From the NCBI GenBank assembly GCA_003445715.1, contig DMCS01000021.1, positions 6,234 to 12,305 of the forward strand: 6,072 nt of DNA, given 5' to 3'. A program made the position numbers and the translations under genes. Shown here piece after piece: positions 5,391-6,072 of this stretch; positions within the stretch are counted from its first letter, which is position 1, and each line of letters opens with the position of its first letter. The notes beneath the pieces are model-generated. The model was given only the letters and a program-made list of their open reading frames with translations. It did not search any database and was not told where the DNA came from. This DNA is from Candidatus Mesolinea sp. GTDB taxonomy: Bacteria; Chloroflexota; Anaerolineae; Anaerolineales; Anaerolineaceae.

Positions 5391-5735
5391 TTAAATCTCC
5401 TCAAAATGATCCAGGTCCATTGAAAAAATATTAACGCCACCGATGATAGTTTCGGCAACAAAAGGCATGGTCATAGTGGGGTTCTCGATGGGCGTGGCAA
5501 CATAACTGACGCGCTTCTTGCAAGTGGATATCAGGATTTTTTTGATATTTTCGTAGTTTTTGTCTGAACAGCTAATAAAGAAAGTAACATTATGTTCGCG
5601 GAGAAATCCTCCTACACTGGGCAGGCGAGAAAAACACACGCGAGCATCACTCAGCTCTTTTTCGAGTGCTTCGCTATCGGCAGCTTGGATGATGGCGATA
5701 AGCAGCCGATTGGCATTTGCTTCCGCTTTGCTCAT
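5391..5735 (-). CDS. PII-like cyclic-di-AMP receptor paralogue with altered ligand pocket
   Basis: This 114-aa protein is a diverged copy of its neighbour. Shared features are the first strand RLLIAIIQAAD (10-20), SVGGFL (40-45) and a C-terminal GGVNIFSMDLDHF that aligns with the GGATVFVLPVDEF-type end of DarA/PstA. The pocket segment has changed: aligned on the GGFL motif, the positions of Asn24, Arg26 and Thr28 become Arg32, Cys34 and Ser36, and the GVED turn becomes SCSD. The long C-terminal loop is kept (about residues 70-98). Cyclic-di-AMP binding is therefore doubtful; it may bind another ligand or act with the neighbour. An ATG at 5762 is in frame but has no ribosome site and lies near the predicted transcription start. 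The ATG at 5735 follows AGGAAGGAG (5740-5748), so I chose that one. It is the first gene of its operon. Confidence 0.88.
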   Translation of the reverse strand: MSKAEANANRLLIAIIQAADSEALEKELSDARVCFSRLPSVGGFLREHNVTFFISCSDKNYENIKKILISTCKKRVSYVATPIENPTMTMPFVAETIIGGVNIFSMDLDHFEEI

Positions 5736-5769
5736 GGTACTCCTTCCTGCTTCCGAACTCATTAGCTAT

Positions 5770-5798
5770 ATTTTATCCTAATTCAATATTAGGTTCAA
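5770..5798 (-). promoter_or_regulatory. Sigma-70-type promoter of the cyclic-di-AMP receptor operon
   Basis: On the minus strand a -35 box TTGAAC (5798-5793) is followed by a 17-bp spacer and a -10 box TAAAAT (5775-5770, five of six consensus bases). The transcript should start near 5763, leaving a leader of roughly 28 nt with a strong ribosome site before the ATG at 5735. Palindromes in the spacer and just upstream of the -35 box suggest regulation. Confidence 0.7.
5777..5793. promoter_or_regulatory. Palindromic operator candidate 1, inside the -35/-10 spacer
   Basis: CCTAAT-TCAAT-ATTAGG is a 17-bp inverted repeat with 6-bp arms. It fills the spacer between the -10 and -35 boxes and touches the -35 box. 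Its inner 15 bp match the second palindrome (5799-5813) at 12 of 15 positions. A bound protein would block RNA polymerase, so repression is the simplest reading. The regulator is not in this window. Confidence 0.5.
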
Positions 5799-5813
5799 CT
5801 CATACAATATGAG
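5799..5813. promoter_or_regulatory. Palindromic operator candidate 2, immediately upstream of the -35 box
   Basis: CTCATA-CAA-TATGAG is a perfect 6-bp-arm palindrome. Its centre (5806) lies 21 bp from the centre of candidate 1 (5785), two DNA turns, so two dimers would bind on the same face. The shared pattern is CTnATnCAATATnAG. Confidence 0.5.
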
Positions 5814-5876
5814 GGGGTTGAAAAACATTGGTTAATCGATTACATCCAAATTTTTCAAAGTTAAGAAATTCAATCT

Positions 5877-5966
5877 GCCCTCACCCTGCCCTCTCCCAGC
5901 TCCGAATCCCGTTCGTTTTTAGCGTCAATCTGCTGGGAGAGGGTGGACATCTTTCCCCTCACCAGC
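5877..5966. repeat. Intergenic palindromic repeat unit (REP/MITE-like)
   Basis: CCCTCTCCCAGC (5889-5900) and GCTGGGAGAGGG (5932-5943) are perfect 12-bp inverted arms around a 31-nt loop. Further C-rich blocks occur on both sides (CCCTCACCCTG at 5879-5889, CCCCTCACCAGC at 5955-5966), the last able to pair partly with the right arm as an alternative stem. The loop contains a small CGAA...TTCG hairpin followed by TTTTT (5903-5920). CCCTCACCC/CCCTCTCCC palindromes of this style are common dispersed intergenic repeats in bacteria. That it is dispersed in this genome is inferred, since only one copy lies in the window. An open frame crosses it, but this is not a credible gene. Confidence 0.6.
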
Positions 5967-5985
5967 ATCAGGCGGAAAGTTTTAC

Positions 5986-6014
5986 TGGGGTGGCAACAGT
6001 TTATTGGACACTGG
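5986..6014. mobile_element. Terminal inverted repeat candidate, right end of an IS3-family element
   Basis: TGGGGTGGCAACAGTTTATTGGACACTGG begins with TG and ends in a GGACAC block, the common layout of IS3-family ends, and overlaps the transposase stop codon, as is also common. The other end of the element is outside the window, so neither the partner repeat nor the short target duplication can be confirmed. The exact outer boundary (5986) is therefore provisional. Confidence 0.55.
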
Positions 6015-6072
6015 CCTCCCTTATTTCGAACTCCAGTGGACTTAGATAACCTAAGGTCGAATGGAGCCTTTC
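6001..6072 (-). CDS. IS3-family transposase (OrfB, integrase-type), C-terminal fragment
   Basis: The last 23 codons and the TAA stop of a minus-strand gene enter from the right edge. They read ERLHSTLGYLSPLEFEIREA followed by SVQ. The (R/x)xHSxLGYxSPxxFE pattern is the hallmark C-terminus of the DDE integrase-type transposase encoded by orfB of IS3-family elements, lying just after the catalytic Glu helix. The catalytic residues are outside the window, so it is not known whether the copy is intact. The reading frame here is undamaged. The gene points left, towards the cyclic-di-AMP receptor operon, whose promoter starts about 200 bp beyond the element end. Confidence 0.88.
   Translation of the reverse strand, partial: ERLHSTLGYLSPLEFEIREASVQ

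Noticed and set aside
4909..5394. A 161-codon plus-strand open frame opposite the receptor and DUF4013 genes
   Set aside because: It is antisense to three real features and crosses their intergenic gap; it has no ribosome site or recognisable domain.
5828..6049. A 73-codon plus-strand open frame at the right end
   Set aside because: It translates through the palindromic repeat and the IS end; its PHPALSQ segment is the usual false product of such C-rich repeats.

Overview
The window looks like a chromosomal segment from a member of the Chloroflexota, probably an Anaerolineae-type bacterium. This is an inference from gene content and style: L,D-transpeptidases with Tat-like signals or long Thr-Pro linkers, a DUF4013 membrane protein, a bacterial AMMECR1-family protein and PII-like cyclic-di-AMP receptor proteins. 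Nearly everything reads on the minus strand; only the AMMECR1-family gene reads on the plus strand. There are no rRNA or tRNA genes and no CRISPR array, and no gene-free stretch exceeds 300 bases.

From low to high coordinates: the N-terminus of a thioredoxin-like protein runs off the left edge (1-83, minus). It is preceded in transcription by a small unrecognised protein (130-552). Next comes a tightly packed cell-wall cluster transcribed as amidase (3573-2698), TPR/TM/Thr-Pro/YkuD L,D-transpeptidase (2694-1660) and Tat-type YkuD L,D-transpeptidase (1660-629). The gaps are 3 nt and a one-base TAATG overlap, so this is almost certainly one translationally coupled operon for peptidoglycan cleavage and cross-linking outside the membrane. 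A 117-bp divergent region (3574-3690) separates it from the AMMECR1-family gene (3691-4272, plus), which has a good sigma-70-type promoter.

That gene is convergent with a second minus-strand operon of two PII-like cyclic-di-AMP receptor paralogues (5735-5391 and 5388-5122) followed by a DUF4013 membrane protein (5076-4306). A perfect 10-bp hairpin plus T-tract, serving the minus-strand operon, is embedded in the last codons of the AMMECR1-family gene. The receptor operon has a convincing promoter (5770-5798) and two related 15-17 bp palindromes exactly 21 bp apart that bracket its -35 box, which looks like a repressor-controlled promoter.

The right edge holds an intergenic palindromic repeat (about 5877-5966), then the end of an IS3-family insertion sequence: a terminal-repeat candidate at 5986-6014 and the last 23 codons of its transposase at 6001-6072.

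The most interesting signal is the receptor pair. The downstream copy keeps every ligand-pocket position I can align but has lost about 20 residues of the C-terminal loop. The upstream copy keeps the loop but has replaced key pocket residues. The two may divide the job or work together as a mixed trimer, and their promoter appears to be dedicated and regulated.
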